A DNA stretch of 64,000 nt, taken from contig NZ_LT607409.1 in the NCBI RefSeq assembly GCF_900091505.1, positions 1,798,001-1,862,000 on the forward strand. The letters are read 5' to 3'. Below, one piece after another: positions 17,736 to 25,638 of the stretch. Origin of the DNA: Micromonospora chokoriensis (GTDB taxonomy: Bacteria; Actinomycetota; Actinomycetes; Mycobacteriales; Micromonosporaceae). How positions within the stretch are numbered: the stretch's first letter is position 1; every line of letters begins with the position of its first letter. The position numbers and the translations under genes are program-made. The notes beneath the pieces are model-generated. The model was given only the letters and a program-made list of their open reading frames with translations. It searched no databases and was not told where the DNA came from.

Positions 17736-17745
17736 AGCATAGGAT
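17736..17745. promoter_or_regulatory. Overlapping divergent -10 boxes
   Basis: TAGGAT on the plus strand (17740-17745) and TATGCT on the minus strand (17741-17736) share two bases. Each ends exactly seven bases before a start codon (17753 plus, 17728 minus). Polymerase binding to one should exclude the other. Confidence 0.65.
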
Positions 17746-17752
17746 GGTCGGG

Positions 17753-17857
17753 ATGGTTACCGAGATCGGGTTTGTCAGCCTGTTGGTCGCTGGCCTGGGC
17801 GGACTCGCCGGTGGCCTGGTCTACCTTGCCGTACGCATTTCGAGAGGACGCTGGTGA
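17753..17857 (+). CDS. Small single-pass membrane protein (34 aa)
   Basis: A 34-codon frame gives a peptide with one hydrophobic helix ('IGFVSLLVAGLGGLAGGLVY') and a basic end ('VRISRGRW'). The basic end after the helix predicts an outside N-terminus. Its stop overlaps the nitrobindin start (GTGA, 17854-17857), so translation of the two is coupled. TAGGAT seven bases before the ATG supports the start. The function is unknown; it could tether or assist the haem protein encoded next. Confidence 0.65.
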   Translation: MVTEIGFVSLLVAGLGGLAGGLVYLAVRISRGRW

Positions 17858-18450
17858 CGCCTGTGAGCGAGAATCCGCTGCAGCCGCCGTGGCTGAACGC
17901 GCCGCCGGTCGAGAAGTACCCGTTCGAGGAGAGTCACGACCTGCGGGTCGGGCCGAAGCTGCACCCCGCCCTGGACGGCCTGCTGCCCTACATCGGGCTG
18001 TGGCGGGGCCGGGGCAAGGGTGGTTTCCCCACCATCGAGGACTTCGACTACGCCCAGGAGATCCGGATCAGCCACGACGGGCGGCCGTTCCTGCACTACG
18101 AGTCCCGTGCCTGGATCCTGGACGAGCAGAGCAGGCCGGTCCGCCCGGCCGGCCGGGAGGTCGGTTGGTGGCGCCCGGTGCTGGTGGACGGGCGGGCTAC
18201 CGACGAGCTGGAGGCGGTGCTCACCACGCCGACCGGGGTGATGGAACTGCACCTGGGCAAGCGCACCGGCACGCAGGTCGAGTTCGCCACCGACGCGGTG
18301 GTCCGGACCCCGACCGCCAAGGAGGTCACCGGCGGGCACCGACTCTTCGGCATCGTCGAGGGCGCGCTGCTCTACGCGCAGGAGATGGCGGCCATGGGGC
18401 ACGGGCTCAGCCCGCACCTGTCCGCCCGGCTCGTCCGGGTCGGTGGCTGA
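17854..18450 (+). CDS. Nitrobindin-like haem-binding beta-barrel protein
   Basis: The 198-residue protein has the nitrobindin signature 'GLWRGRGKGGFPT' at 48-60, the barrel strands 'RPFLHYESRAW', and the C-terminal 'SPHLSARLVRV' whose His188 matches the position of the haem-iron ligand in the family. Nitrobindins bind ferric haem and can isomerise peroxynitrite. The N-terminal 25 residues before the barrel are an actinobacterial extension. It is coupled to the upstream 34-aa membrane peptide. Confidence 0.9.
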   Translation: MTPVSENPLQPPWLNAPPVEKYPFEESHDLRVGPKLHPALDGLLPYIGLWRGRGKGGFPTIEDFDYAQEIRISHDGRPFLHYESRAWILDEQSRPVRPAGREVGWWRPVLVDGRATDELEAVLTTPTGVMELHLGKRTGTQVEFATDAVVRTPTAKEVTGGHRLFGIVEGALLYAQEMAAMGHGLSPHLSARLVRVGG

Positions 18451-18472
18451 CCAGCCGGGAAAACCCAGCAGG

Positions 18473-19351
18473 CTAGACGGGGAAGCCCAGCAGGGCTTGC
18501 AGGGCGGGGGTGCGCGGGCAGTGGTGCCGGCGCACCCCGTCCAGTGTCCGGACCTCGACGAGCCCGCGTACCGAGGAGCTGAACCACACCCCGTCGGCGT
18601 CGTGCAGCTCGGCCGGCGTGACCATCCGTTCGGCACCGCCCAGGCCCAGCTCGTGGGCGTGGGCGAGCAGCCAGGCCACTGTCGTGCCGGGCAGGATGCC
18701 GGTGGTGGCGGCCGGCACCGTGCAGAGTGTGTCTCCGGTGAGCCACACCACGTTCGCGATCGGCCCCTCCAGGGCGTACCCGTCCGAGGAGACCCAGAGC
18801 ACGTCGTCCACCCCGGCCCGGTGCGCCCAACGGCGGGCGGCGCTGTTGACCGCGTACGAGGTGGACTTGATGCCGGCCGGCAACCAGTCGAGACCGGTCC
18901 GCGCGTCGGCGGGCACCCCCAGAGGCAGGATCGCCACGGTGATCCCGGTGTGGCGGGCCGCCCGCGACGACGCCGGCACCTCGGTCACCGTGGCGTAGAC
19001 GGTCGGCGGGCCGCCGGCCTCGGAGCCTCGGGTGCAGACCAGCCGCAGCGCGGCCTCCACCTGGACGGGCCAGCCGGCGCACACCGTGTCGAGCAGGTCG
19101 ACGAGCGTGTCGGTGGGGGGCAGGTCCAGGTCGACGGCTGCCGCGGCGGTGGTCATCCGGGCCAGGTGTTCGTCGCGCAGCCACGGCCGGCCCTCGCGCA
19201 GGTGCATGGACTCGAAGAGCCCGTCGCCGCGCAGGACGCCCAGGTCGTCGCCGCGGAGCACTGGCTCGTCGGCCGCGACGAGGCCCCGGCCGAGCACGGC
19301 GATCCGGGTACGCGGAGAGACCGGGGCGTTTCCGACGGACGACGTCACCAT
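18473..19351 (-). CDS. Class IV aminotransferase, aminodeoxychorismate lyase-like
   Basis: This 292-residue PLP enzyme of fold type IV is close to 4-amino-4-deoxychorismate lyase (PabC), which gives p-aminobenzoate for folate. 'RGDGLFESMHLREGRPWLRDEHLARM' covers the N-terminal part, the catalytic Lys is in 'PAGIKSTSYAVNSAARRWA', and the PLP-phosphate loops are 'LEGPIANVVW' and 'TTGILPGTT'. D-amino acid or branched-chain aminotransferase activity is the alternative. The ATG at 19351 has TAGGCT eight bases upstream. Confidence 0.82.
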   Translation of the reverse strand: MVTSSVGNAPVSPRTRIAVLGRGLVAADEPVLRGDDLGVLRGDGLFESMHLREGRPWLRDEHLARMTTAAAAVDLDLPPTDTLVDLLDTVCAGWPVQVEAALRLVCTRGSEAGGPPTVYATVTEVPASSRAARHTGITVAILPLGVPADARTGLDWLPAGIKSTSYAVNSAARRWAHRAGVDDVLWVSSDGYALEGPIANVVWLTGDTLCTVPAATTGILPGTTVAWLLAHAHELGLGGAERMVTPAELHDADGVWFSSSVRGLVEVRTLDGVRRHHCPRTPALQALLGFPV

Positions 19352-19420
19352 GACCGCCGAGCCTAGCGGCGACCGGCCGCTCGAAGGGGGTCGCAGCGAT
19401 TGCCGAACTATGATCGGACC

Positions 19421-19849
19421 GTGTCCGAATCCTCCCTCGCGGAAATGCTGCGGGCCCGTGGGCTGCGGCTGACGCCCCAACGGCAGCTCGTCCTCCAGGC
19501 GGTGCTCGATCTGGGGCACGCCAGCCCGGAGCAGGTGCACACCGCCGTGCGGGAGGTCGCCGCCGGCGTCAACATCACCACCATCTATCGCACGCTTGAG
19601 CTGCTGGAACGGCTCGGCCTGGTCACCCACACGCACCTGTCGCACGGGTCGCCGACGTACCACGCGGCGGGTGAGCACCAACACGTCCACCTGGTCTGCC
19701 GGGAGTGTGGCGCGATCGACGAGATCGATCCGGAGATGCTGCGCCCGCTCGCCGACCAGTTGGCCACGCAGCGGGGGTTCCGGGTGGACATCGGGCACGT
19801 ATCACTCTTCGGCGTCTGCGTACGCTGCGAGAACGGGGACGACAAATGA
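19421..19849 (+). CDS. Fur-family transcriptional regulator
   Basis: The 142-residue regulator has a winged helix ('RLTPQRQLVLQAV', 'NITTIYRTLELLERLGLV') and a metal-binding dimerisation domain with 'HQHVH' at 86-90 and structural zinc Cys pairs C93-C96 and C133-C136. It could be Fur, Zur or Nur; the residues do not settle which metal. The GTG at 19421 is chosen because TATGAT ends six bases before it. Its stop overlaps the ygfZ start (ATGA), linking it with iron-sulfur cluster metabolism. Confidence 0.9.
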   Translation: MSESSLAEMLRARGLRLTPQRQLVLQAVLDLGHASPEQVHTAVREVAAGVNITTIYRTLELLERLGLVTHTHLSHGSPTYHAAGEHQHVHLVCRECGAIDEIDPEMLRPLADQLATQRGFRVDIGHVSLFGVCVRCENGDDK

Positions 19850-20958
19850 TCGACATCGCGGGTGCGGTGGCCGTCGAGAGCATCGACGAGGCGAGCCGGG
19901 ACCAGCCGGACGCGGCGCACGTCGCGGCCGGTGTGCGGGGGGTGGCCGCCCACTACGGCGACCCGTTGCGGGAGCAGCGCACCCTCGACACCGCTGTCGG
20001 CCTGGTCGACAGGTCGCACCGGGGGATCATCGCGGTGCCCGGCGAGGAGCGGGCGAGTTGGCTGCACACCGTCACCTCGCAGCACCTGACCGCGCTGGCC
20101 GCCGGTGAGGGCACCGAGTTGCTGGTGTTGTCCCCGCACGGGCACATCGAGCAGCACGCGGTGGTCGCCGAGGACGGCGAGACCGCCTGGCTGGACACCG
20201 AGCCGGGGGCGACCGAGGGCCTGCTGGCCTACCTGGAGAAGATGCGGTTCTTCAGCAAGGTCGAGCCGCGCGACGCGACCGCCGAGCGGGCGTTGCTGTC
20301 GCTGGTCGGGCCCGGGGCGACGGAGGCGCTGGGCACGCTCGGCGTGACCGGGCTCGCCGCGCCGGACCTGGTCGCGGTGCCGGGTCCGAAGTTCCCCCAC
20401 GGCGCCGTGCCACAGCGGGCCAGCGTCCGGTACGACGTGAAGCCGCTGCCGATCGGTGGCTGGGCCCGACGCGTCCCCCTCGGGGTGGACCTGCTGGTGC
20501 CCCGCTCGGCGATGGACCAGGTGGTGGCGGAGCTGCGGGGCGCCGGTGTGCCCGTCGCGGGCCTGTGGGCGTACGAGGCGATTCGGGTGGCGGCCCGCCG
20601 GCCCCGGGTCGGGGTGGACACCGACCACCGGACCATCCCGGCCGAGGTCGACCTGATCGCCCCCGCCGTGCACCTGGACAAGGGTTGCTACCGGGGGCAG
20701 GAGACGGTGGCCCGGGTGCACAACATGGGTCGACCGCCGCGTCGCCTCGTACTGCTGCATCTGGACGGGGTGACCACCGACCAGCCGCCCACGGCCGGCA
20801 CGCCGGTGATGCTCGACGGCCGGGCGGTTGGCTTCGTCGGCACCGCGGTGCTGCACCACGAGCTGGGTCAGGTGGCGCTCGCGGTGGTCAAGCGGAACGT
20901 CCCGGACGACGCGGCACTGCTGGTCGGCGAGACGGCGGCGGCGATCGACCCGTCCTGA
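19846..20958 (+). CDS. ygfZ: YgfZ / GcvT-like iron-sulfur protein repair factor
   Basis: The 370-residue folate-binding protein has the YgfZ hallmark 'KGCYRGQE' at 279-286 and the GcvT-like fold ('GLVDRSHRGIIAVPGEERASWL'). YgfZ uses tetrahydrofolate to help assemble or repair iron-sulfur enzymes in the cytoplasm. The ATG overlaps the Fur-family stop by four bases, so the two are co-translated. The length is slightly above enteric YgfZ because of an N-terminal extension. Confidence 0.92.
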   Translation: MIDIAGAVAVESIDEASRDQPDAAHVAAGVRGVAAHYGDPLREQRTLDTAVGLVDRSHRGIIAVPGEERASWLHTVTSQHLTALAAGEGTELLVLSPHGHIEQHAVVAEDGETAWLDTEPGATEGLLAYLEKMRFFSKVEPRDATAERALLSLVGPGATEALGTLGVTGLAAPDLVAVPGPKFPHGAVPQRASVRYDVKPLPIGGWARRVPLGVDLLVPRSAMDQVVAELRGAGVPVAGLWAYEAIRVAARRPRVGVDTDHRTIPAEVDLIAPAVHLDKGCYRGQETVARVHNMGRPPRRLVLLHLDGVTTDQPPTAGTPVMLDGRAVGFVGTAVLHHELGQVALAVVKRNVPDDAALLVGETAAAIDPS

Positions 20959-20981
20959 CCCGGGCGTCTAGGATCGCCGGC

Positions 20982-21809
20982 ATGACGACAGGGACGTTGA
21001 TCACGGTGGCCCCGACCGGCGCCGAGTCGGCCAAGGCGGAGGTGCCGGCGCTGCCGGTGACCCTCGACGAGCTGCTGCTCACCGCGAAGGAGTGTGAGGC
21101 GCTCGGCGCCGCCGTGATCCACGTCCACATCCGTGACGACGACGCGCGGCCGACCCTCGACCCGGTGCGCCTGGCCGACACCGTGGCGGCGTTGCGGGAC
21201 AGCACCGACCTGATCGTGCAGCTCTCCTCCGGCGGCGCGGTGACGGACCCGGAGGCCGCCCGGCTGGCCGTGCTCGACGCCCGGCCGGACATGGCCTCCT
21301 GCACGATGGGCACCGTCAACTTCGGCGACGACGTCTTCCTCAACCGCTGGGAGTTCATCGTCGACCTGCACGCCCGGATGCAGGAGCGCGGGATCGTGCC
21401 GGAGTACGAGATCTTCGACCTCGGCCACCTGTCCGCGTTGCAGCGCCTCCTCGGCAGGTACGGGCTGCCGGCCGGGGGGCATGTGCACGTCGACTTCGTG
21501 ATGGGGGTGCCGGGCGGGATGCCGGGCACCACCGAGACGCTGGTGGCGGCCCACCGAATGCTGCGGGACCTGCCCGAGGGCACCACCTTCTCGGCCACCG
21601 GCATCGGCCGCAGCACGATTCCGGTCCTGCTGGCCTCGCTGTCGACGGGCGGGCACCTGCGGGTCGGCATGGAGGACACCGTGACGTACGCGAAGGGCCG
21701 CCCGGTGGAGTCGAACATGCAACTGGTCGCCCGCGCGGTGGGTTTCGCCCAGCTCGCCCAGCGTCCGCCATTGACCACCACCGAGGCGCGCGAGCTGCTC
21801 GGGCTGTAA
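20982..21809 (+). CDS. BKACE (DUF849) beta-keto acid cleavage enzyme
   Basis: The 275-residue TIM-barrel enzyme has the zinc-binding 'HVHIRD' at 47-52 and the characteristic 'EYEIFDLGHL' and 'HVHVDFVMGVPGGMPGT'. BKACE enzymes condense a beta-keto acid with acetyl-CoA and release acetoacetate; the actual substrate is unknown. TAGGAT lies seven bases before the ATG at 20982, indicating its own leaderless transcript 23 bp after ygfZ. Confidence 0.88.
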   Translation: MTTGTLITVAPTGAESAKAEVPALPVTLDELLLTAKECEALGAAVIHVHIRDDDARPTLDPVRLADTVAALRDSTDLIVQLSSGGAVTDPEAARLAVLDARPDMASCTMGTVNFGDDVFLNRWEFIVDLHARMQERGIVPEYEIFDLGHLSALQRLLGRYGLPAGGHVHVDFVMGVPGGMPGTTETLVAAHRMLRDLPEGTTFSATGIGRSTIPVLLASLSTGGHLRVGMEDTVTYAKGRPVESNMQLVARAVGFAQLAQRPPLTTTEARELLGL

Positions 21810-21903
21810 GGCCGGGTCTGCCCCGCGCTCCTGTCACCCGGGCGGTGGACCACCTGGTCACCCCGCCGACGGGCACCCCAGGAGCGTCGGTACCGTCCAG
21901 CCC

Positions 21904-22863
21904 GTGACGAAGACGTACGAGGGTGGCGACCCGCTCGCCGAGGTGGTTCGTTCCGGGTTCGTGGAGGGTGCGCACCGCGGCTCGGTGGTGGTGCTCGACG
22001 CCGCCGGCGCGGTGCTGGCATCAGCCGGGGACGTGACCTCGCCGATCTTCCCCCGCTCGGCCAGCAAGCCGATGCAGGCGATCGGGATGCTCCGCGCCGG
22101 CCTGCCGTTGACCGACCCGGCCGATGTCGCGCTGGTCGCGGCGAGTCACGCCGGTGAGGACTTTCACCTGTCCCGGGTCGGCGCGCTGCTGGAGCGGGCC
22201 GGGTTGGACGCCTCGGCTCTGCACTGCCCGCCCGACCTGCCGGTGGGGGCGGCGGCCCGGGAGGCTGTGCTGCGGGCCGGGGGCGGCCCGACCAGGGTGC
22301 AGATGAACTGCTCCGGCAAGCACAGCGGAATGCTGCTGACCTGCGAGGCCGCCGGTTGGCCGCTGGACGGGTACTGGCGGCCGGAGCACCCGCTCCAGCA
22401 GCGGTTGCGGGCGGCCATCGAGGAGTTCACCGGCGAGCAGGTGGCGGCGGTGGGGGTGGACGGTTGTGGCGCCCCGGTGCTCGCGGTGTCGCTGACCGGG
22501 TTGGCCGGGGCGTTCCTCCGGTTGGTCGACGCCGAGCCGGGCTCGGTGCCGCGGACGGTGGCCGACGCCATGCGCGCGTACCCGGAGATCGTCGGTGGCA
22601 CCCAGGCCGACGACACCCGGCTGATGCGTGGCGTTCCGGGCCTGCTGGCCAAGGTCGGCGCCGAGGGTGTGATCGCGGTGGCGGTGCCGGGCGTCGGCGC
22701 CGTCGCCCTGAAGATCGACGACGGCGCCGACCGGGCGCGGATGCCGGTGCTGGTCTCCGCGCTGCGCCGGCTCGGCGTGGACGCACCGGTGCTGACCGAG
22801 TACGCCGAGGTGCCGCTCTTCGGCGGCGGTGTTCCGGTCGGGGCGGTCCGCCCGCTCTGGTGA
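21904..22863 (+). CDS. L-asparaginase II family protein
   Basis: The 319-residue protein belongs to the asparaginase II family (PF06089), unrelated to the E. coli type. Conserved blocks are 'SPIFPRSASKPMQA' (46-59), 'ASHAGEDFH' (80-88), 'NCSGKHSGML' (135-144) and 'GGTQADDTRLM'. It is expected to hydrolyse asparagine to aspartate in the cytoplasm. TACCGT lies seven bases before the GTG at 21904, supporting start and leaderless expression. A long palindrome follows. Confidence 0.9.
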   Translation: MTKTYEGGDPLAEVVRSGFVEGAHRGSVVVLDAAGAVLASAGDVTSPIFPRSASKPMQAIGMLRAGLPLTDPADVALVAASHAGEDFHLSRVGALLERAGLDASALHCPPDLPVGAAAREAVLRAGGGPTRVQMNCSGKHSGMLLTCEAAGWPLDGYWRPEHPLQQRLRAAIEEFTGEQVAAVGVDGCGAPVLAVSLTGLAGAFLRLVDAEPGSVPRTVADAMRAYPEIVGGTQADDTRLMRGVPGLLAKVGAEGVIAVAVPGVGAVALKIDDGADRARMPVLVSALRRLGVDAPVLTEYAEVPLFGGGVPVGAVRPLW

Positions 22864-22941
22864 GCGGCACTCCGGCATCGGTGGGGAGGGTCGGCGTGGC
22901 TCACCGTCGGTGACCGTGCCGGCTGGCGGTGGCCCGAACAT

Positions 22942-22983
22942 CGTGATGCCACAGCGGAATCAAGATGCCGCTGTGGCATCACG
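22942..22983. terminator. Perfect 16-bp palindrome between convergent genes
   Basis: cgtgatgccacagcgg (22942-22957) pairs perfectly with 22968-22983 around a 10-nt loop. It sits between the convergent asparaginase and hydrolase genes and can serve both as terminator. Unlike standard terminators the stem is not GC-only, and like the other long palindromes here it may be a dispersed repeat. Confidence 0.72.
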
Positions 22984-23054
22984 CTCATTCGCGGGTCGGG
23001 CTCCGAACGGCCGGGTGTGCGTGTGCGTGTGGCCCGCCCTGGCTGCGGGGTTGG

Positions 23055-23852
23055 TCAGCTCAGGAAGTCGAGCAGCGCGGCGTTGACCGCCTCCGGACGC
23101 TCCAGCGGCAGCAGGTGCGCGGCGTCCGGGATGTCCGGGAGCCGTACCGCGCCGGGGGCGTCGGCGGCGATCCGGTCGGCGAGCCGACGGATGTCCGGCA
23201 GGTCCGCGGCACCGGCGGTGACCAGGACCGGCACCGTCAGCTCACCGAGACGGTCGATGGCCGGAGGCGTCAGTTCTCCGACCTCGACCGCGCCGAGCGC
23301 CAGCTCGGCGGCGAGGGCCCGCTGGTCCATCTCCTGCGCGAACGCGATCAGCTCGCTGTCGACGTCCTCCGGCTGTCGACCCGGGCCCACCACCCAGAAC
23401 CGCACCTCGCCGGCCGCGCCCGCGACGAAGTCGTCGGGGTCGACCTCGCCGACCAGGTCGTCCCAGAGGTCGTTCGCCTCGTCGGACCACTCGTTGCCGG
23501 AGACCGCCGTGTCGAACAGCGCGAGCGCGCTCACGCGGTCGGGGTGGGCGAGCGCGGTGTCGATGGCGACGGCCCCACCGAAGGAGCAGCCGACCAGCGT
23601 GGCCCGGGGCAGGTCGAGTGCGTCCAGCAGCCCCGCCACGTCGTCGTGGTGTGTGAACGGCGTCGGAGGCAACTCGGAATCCCCGTAGCCGCGGAGGTCC
23701 GGGACGATCACCCGATGGCGGGCGGCGAGCGCGGAGATCTGCCCCCGCCACATCCGCCGGTCGGCGATGCCGGCGTGCAGGAGTACGACGGGCGAGCCGG
23801 TGCCTGCCTCGTCGTACGCGATGCTTGCTCCGTTGACTGTGATCTTGTGCAC
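23055..23852 (-). CDS. Alpha/beta hydrolase
   Basis: The 265-residue hydrolase has oxyanion segment 'LLHAGIADRRMW', nucleophile elbow 'VGCSFGGAVA' with Ser90, 'TAGAADLPDIRRL' with the acid, and the catalytic His246 in 'DAAHLLPLERPEAV'. All triad residues are present. The substrate cannot be predicted. The GTG at 23852 gives the usual short N-terminus; a GTG at 23891 would add 13 residues. Confidence 0.87.
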   Translation of the reverse strand: MHKITVNGASIAYDEAGTGSPVVLLHAGIADRRMWRGQISALAARHRVIVPDLRGYGDSELPPTPFTHHDDVAGLLDALDLPRATLVGCSFGGAVAIDTALAHPDRVSALALFDTAVSGNEWSDEANDLWDDLVGEVDPDDFVAGAAGEVRFWVVGPGRQPEDVDSELIAFAQEMDQRALAAELALGAVEVGELTPPAIDRLGELTVPVLVTAGAADLPDIRRLADRIAADAPGAVRLPDIPDAAHLLPLERPEAVNAALLDFLS

Positions 23853-23928
23853 GGACGGACCGTACGGAGCCGCGGAGCGGGGCGCAACCACGGTGCTGAG
23901 ACGTTGCTAACTGTGGCTAGCGTTTTGC

Positions 23929-23957
23929 TTGCAGGAGCTAGCGCAGCCGGTTACCGT
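23929..23957 (+). promoter_or_regulatory. Promoter of the HTH-hbhA operon
   Basis: TTGCAG (23929-23934), a 17-bp spacer and TACCGT (23952-23957) form a good sigma-70-type promoter. The -10 ends seven bases before the ATG at 23965, so the message is leaderless. GCTAAC and GCTAGC elements repeated around 23905-23942 may be operator sites. Confidence 0.7.
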
Positions 23958-23964
23958 CGCAGTC

Positions 23965-24597
23965 ATGGCCACACCGAAGGACCTTCCCGACGTCGGCGGG
24001 TTCATCCGCGATCTACGGCGTAACGCCAAGATCTCGCTCCGGCAGCTCGCCGAGCAGGCGGGGGTCAGCAACCCGTACCTCAGTCAGATCGAGCGCGGCC
24101 TGCGCAAGCCCAGCGCCGAGGTGCTCCAGCAACTGGCGAGCGCGCTGCGGGTCTCCACCCCGGCGATGTACCTGCGCGCCGGTCTGCTCGACGACAAGGA
24201 AGGCCACGGTGTGCTCGCCGCCATCGCCGTGGACACCGACCTGACGATGGCCCAGAAGCAGTCCCTCACCCAGATCTACGAGACGTTCCGCCGGGAGAAC
24301 ACCCGGCTGGCCGAGGCCCAGGCGGCTGCCGAGGGCGGCGGCACCGGGCCCACCGGCGGCACACCCCGTGCGAGCACCCCGACGGACGTCGGCGACGAGC
24401 CCGCCGACCTGGCGAACCTGGCCGCCACCGGTCCCACCACCGCGGGCGGCACCCCGACCGAGGCCGTGATCGAGTCGGTCGCCGTCACCGAGGCGGGCAC
24501 CGCACCCGCCCCGAGCAGCACCAACACCCCCGAGAAGAAGGCCGCCGGTCCGGCGGCGCGCAAGGCCGCCGAGGCGGCCGAAGAGGAGACGTCATGA
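23965..24597 (+). CDS. XRE-type HTH regulator of the hbhA locus
   Basis: This 210-residue protein has an N-terminal XRE helix-turn-helix (about 15-70, 'SLRQLAEQAGVSNPYLSQIERGLRKPS'), a short helical region ending 'YETFRRENTRLAEAQ', and a low-complexity Thr/Ala/Pro/Gly tail of about 90 residues with a basic-acidic end. It overlaps the HbhA-like gene by ATGA. The same order (XRE, hbhA, DUF2516) is known in mycobacteria. It may regulate its own operon. Confidence 0.88.
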   Translation: MATPKDLPDVGGFIRDLRRNAKISLRQLAEQAGVSNPYLSQIERGLRKPSAEVLQQLASALRVSTPAMYLRAGLLDDKEGHGVLAAIAVDTDLTMAQKQSLTQIYETFRRENTRLAEAQAAAEGGGTGPTGGTPRASTPTDVGDEPADLANLAATGPTTAGGTPTEAVIESVAVTEAGTAPAPSSTNTPEKKAAGPAARKAAEAAEEETS

Positions 24598-25253
24598 GCG
24601 AGCCGAAGACCAACCGCATCCCCGCCCCGATCTACGCCGCCGCAGGCGCCGGTGAGTTGGCCATCGAGCAGCTTCGTAAGCTGCCCGCCGTGGTCGGCGG
24701 CCTCGGCACCCGCGTCGTCGCCGACCTGGGTGGTCGGGCCGTGCTGACCGGCTACGAGCTGCGGCAGAAGGCCAACGAGTTGGACCTGGCCAAGCTCCGC
24801 GAGTCGGCTGACCTGGCCAAGCTGCGCGAAGCCGCCGACCTGGCGAAGCTGCGCGAGGTCGCCGACCTGGACAAGCTGCGGGCCGCCGCGACCCGCAACG
24901 CCGCCATCGTCATCGCCGGAGCCCAGGTCGCCCAGGAACGGGCCTTCGCCGCGTACGGCGCGCTGGTCGCCCGTGGTGAGCGGGTCGTCGGCGCTGGTGT
25001 GCTGGAAGCCGCCGACACGGTCAACGCCGACATCGAGGCCACGCGGGCCGTGACCCCGGCGGAGACCACCCCGGCGGCCACCACCACCGCCCCGGCCGAG
25101 GTGCCGACCCCGGCCGACGTGGCCGAGATCGCCGAGGCCAAGCCGGCCGCCGTCAAGAAGGCCGCGCGCGCCCCGAAGACCGCGAAGCCGGCCGCCACCC
25201 CGTCGGCGAAGCTGCCCCGGGCCACCAAGCGGACCCGCCCGGCGGCCGAGTAA
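24594..25253 (+). CDS. hbhA: Heparin-binding hemagglutinin (HbhA)-like protein
   Basis: The 219-residue protein resembles mycobacterial HbhA. An N-terminal helix is followed by four tandem 9-residue units (about residues 64-99), a long predicted coiled coil up to about 140, and an Ala/Pro/Lys-rich tail ('KKAARAPKTAKPAA', 'KLPRATKRTRPAA') like the heparin-binding tail of HbhA. In mycobacteria HbhA is a surface adhesin and is also linked to lipid inclusions. In a soil-type organism an adhesin role is doubtful and a structural role is as likely. Gene order supports orthology. Confidence 0.82.
   Translation: MSEPKTNRIPAPIYAAAGAGELAIEQLRKLPAVVGGLGTRVVADLGGRAVLTGYELRQKANELDLAKLRESADLAKLREAADLAKLREVADLDKLRAAATRNAAIVIAGAQVAQERAFAAYGALVARGERVVGAGVLEAADTVNADIEATRAVTPAETTPAATTTAPAEVPTPADVAEIAEAKPAAVKKAARAPKTAKPAATPSAKLPRATKRTRPAAE
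24783..24890 (+). repeat. Four 27-nt in-frame repeats in hbhA
   Basis: Four units encode DLAKLRESA, DLAKLREAA, DLAKLREVA and DLDKLRAAA. The nucleotide copies differ mainly at wobble positions, which indicates old duplications kept by selection on the protein. Confidence 0.85.
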
Positions 25254-25260
25254 CAACCCT

Positions 25261-25309
25261 GTCGACGACCCCGGCGGCGTCCTTGTCGGACGAAGCCGGG
25301 GTCCTCGAC
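25261..25309 (+). terminator. Terminator after hbhA
   Basis: A 15-bp stem with one mismatch (25261-25275 with 25295-25309) separates hbhA from DUF2516. The next gene has its own -10 box two bases beyond the stem, so readthrough and independent initiation are both possible. Confidence 0.65.
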
Positions 25310-25323
25310 ATAAGCTTGCCGGC

Positions 25324-25638
25324 ATGGCCAACGCCGCGCCGATCTTCGCGTTCGAAGTCCGCTACGTGATCGAGCTGATCCTGCTCGTCTTCGCGCTGAT
25401 CGTTCAGGGCGTCGCCCTGGTGCACGCGATCACGCAGCGCTCCGACGCCTTCCCCGCCATCGGGACGCTTCCCAAGGGTGGCTGGATCGCCATCCTGGCG
25501 GTCTGCCTCGTGCTGACCCTGCTCGGCTTCGGGCCGATCAGCCTCTTCGGACTGATCGGCATCGCCGCCGGTCTCATCTACCTGCTCGACGTCCGGGTCG
25601 GTCTGCGTGACCTCAGCGACGGCAAAGGGTTCTGGTGA
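25324..25638 (+). CDS. DUF2516 membrane protein
   Basis: This 104-residue protein has three hydrophobic segments ('VIELILLVFALIVQGVALV', 'GGWIAILAVCLVLTLLGF', 'LFGLIGIAAGLIYLLDV'). It is the partner of hbhA in actinobacteria; function unknown. TAAGCT (25311-25316) ends seven bases before the ATG. Its stop overlaps the next GTG (GTGA). Confidence 0.87.
   Translation: MANAAPIFAFEVRYVIELILLVFALIVQGVALVHAITQRSDAFPAIGTLPKGGWIAILAVCLVLTLLGFGPISLFGLIGIAAGLIYLLDVRVGLRDLSDGKGFW

Noticed and set aside
23012..23030. GTGTGCGTGTGCGTGTGG simple repeat
   Set aside because: Too short and imperfect to be called a functional repeat.
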